This document shows, piece by piece, positions 63,246 through 64,000 of a stretch of DNA of 64,000 nt (position 1 is the first letter of the stretch; the number at the start of each line of letters is the position of its first letter). This DNA comes from Thermoactinomycetaceae bacterium (GTDB lineage: Bacteria; Bacillota; Bacilli; Thermoactinomycetales; Thermoactinomycetaceae): contig JANWIG010000058.1 of NCBI GenBank assembly GCA_025449975.1, positions 1 to 64,000 on the forward strand. Direction: 5' to 3'. Below the pieces are notes generated by a model. The model saw nothing but the letters and a program-made list of their open reading frames with translations, was not told where the DNA came from and made no database searches. A program made the position numbers and the translations under genes.

Positions 63246-64000
63246 ATGTCGACAAAGGAGAAAGTTGGACTCTTATTCATGGCATACGGAACTCCACGTA
63301 AGCCAGAAGAAATTGAGCCTTACTATACCCATATTCTTCGTGGTCGCAAACCATCACCCATGCTACTTCAAAACTTAATTGAACGTTATCAAGCGATCGG
63401 TGGGATCTCTCCACTTGCACATATTACCGACCAGCAAGTTGCGAAAGTAGAACAATATTTGAATTCAACACAAGACGACGTCACTTTTCAAGCTTATCTG
63501 GGTTTTAAACACATTGATCCTTTTATCGAAGATGCTGTCAGCATGATGGCCGAAGATGGCATCAAAACAGCGATCTGTATAGTGCTCGCCCCGCATTATT
63601 CTACGTTGAGCGTAAAAACGTACCATGATCGGGCGCGAGCAAAAGCGAAAGAAGTAGGAGGAATCAGGCTTCATTGTATTGATAGCTGGTACAAAGAACC
63701 TAAGTTTATCCAGTATTGGGCTCGACAGCTAAAGGAAACCTTTCTAAAAATCCCACCGAAAGAGCAAAAACAAAGTGTCGTCATTTTCTCAGCTCACAGT
63801 CTACCCGCTCATATCACGAAGCAAGGGGACCCTTATGTAAAACAATTGGAAGAAACAGCCGAGCTCGTTGCTCATGCTGCTCAGATCCCGAACTATGCCA
63901 TCGGCTGGCAAAGTGCTAGCAACAACTCGCCAATCCCTTGGCTCGAACCCGATGTCTGTGATCTGACTCGGCAGCTTTACCAGCAAAAAGGTTATCAATC
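63246..64000 (+). CDS. hemH: Coproporphyrin/protoporphyrin ferrochelatase, 3'-truncated by the window
   Basis: 251 codons are visible; the gene continues past 64000. [24 protein letters not shown], then [18 protein letters not shown], and SAHSLPAH (catalytic histidine region) identify ferrochelatase, and it matches B. subtilis HemH along its length. In Gram-positives this enzyme inserts iron into coproporphyrin III. AGGGAAAAAGG precedes ATG 63246. A hemY gene is expected downstream. Confidence 0.94.
   Translation, partial: MSTKEKVGLLFMAYGTPRKPEEIEPYYTHILRGRKPSPMLLQNLIERYQAIGGISPLAHITDQQVAKVEQYLNSTQDDVTFQAYLGFKHIDPFIEDAVSMMAEDGIKTAICIVLAPHYSTLSVKTYHDRARAKAKEVGGIRLHCIDSWYKEPKFIQYWARQLKETFLKIPPKEQKQSVVIFSAHSLPAHITKQGDPYVKQLEETAELVAHAAQIPNYAIGWQSASNNSPIPWLEPDVCDLTRQLYQQKGYQ

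Noticed and set aside
1-64000. Prophage, transposon, tRNA, rRNA or cas genes
   Set aside because: No transposase, integrase, tRNA T-loop, rRNA or Cas-like sequence was seen on either strand.

Overview
The window looks like chromosomal DNA from an endospore-forming, low-to-mid GC Gram-positive bacterium of the class Bacilli. Evidence seen directly: a GerP-type spore germination cluster, a Gmad2-domain secreted protein, a Val T-box leader, TPP and cobalamin riboswitches, cre-like and ARG-box-like sites, and strong Bacillus-type Shine-Dalgarno sequences. The mix of several GerPA/PF-like paralogues, adjacent futalosine-pathway menaquinone genes and a DUF485/acetate-symporter duplication would fit the Thermoactinomycetaceae, but that family placement is inference. 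There is no transposase, prophage, CRISPR array, rRNA or tRNA gene.

Layout. 1-7.2 kb: end of a PEP-utilising enzyme, then minus-strand genes for a YlmA-like ABC ATPase, a coiled-coil membrane protein, a DHA2-type MFS exporter, an EthD/cyclase pair, an SMR exporter, a truncated haemoglobin, paired FluC fluoride channels and a TrxR-like flavoprotein lacking an NADPH domain. 7.5-14.4 kb: two apparently frameshifted small membrane-protein genes, a small HTH protein, a secreted calcium-repeat lipase, a ferritin-like protein, an O-methyltransferase, a lipoprotein hydrolase and purU. 14.4-20.7 kb: T-box-controlled valS, then a TPP-riboswitch operon for thiamine-precursor uptake (thiY, a thiamine-binding protein, thiX, thiZ). 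20.7-24.2 kb: acuA with upstream cre-like sites, then spore GerP-type genes with an Hsp20 gene. 24.3-27.4 kb: B12-riboswitch-controlled cobalt transporter cbiMNQO. 27.4-34.1 kb: a decayed membrane-protein gene, a methyltransferase, a LysR regulator, mqnB-mqnD, an MFS transporter and a LOG-family protein.

34.1-37.1 kb is the most unusual part. It is AT-rich and has no recognisable metabolic genes. It holds four copies of an inverted-repeat element (GTTTG-N5-CAAACT), two paralogous 48-residue proteins that are short enough to be missed by routine annotation, a Gly-rich single-span membrane protein and a lipoprotein. A fifth copy of the element lies in the promoter region of a winged-helix regulator at 61.6 kb, which suggests, but does not prove, one shared regulon.

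37.1-45.4 kb: a complete arginine pathway from N-acetylglutamate to arginine (argC-J-B-D-F, then argG-H) with ARG-box-like sites before argC and argG. 46.7-61.3 kb: glutamate dehydrogenase, pseudouridine catabolism (psuK-psuG), a divergent SDR, a quinone reductase, a glutamate/dicarboxylate symporter, an unknown protein, two tandem DUF485-actP units, an M42 aminopeptidase, a DUF896 protein and the Gmad2 protein. 61.6-64 kb: the winged-helix regulator, hemE and the start of hemH, which runs off the window.

Several genes (7.5-8.0, 21.8, 27.4-28.2 kb) read as if single bases were missing, usually in homopolymer runs. This is either real gene decay or residual assembly error, and it affects how those loci should be annotated.
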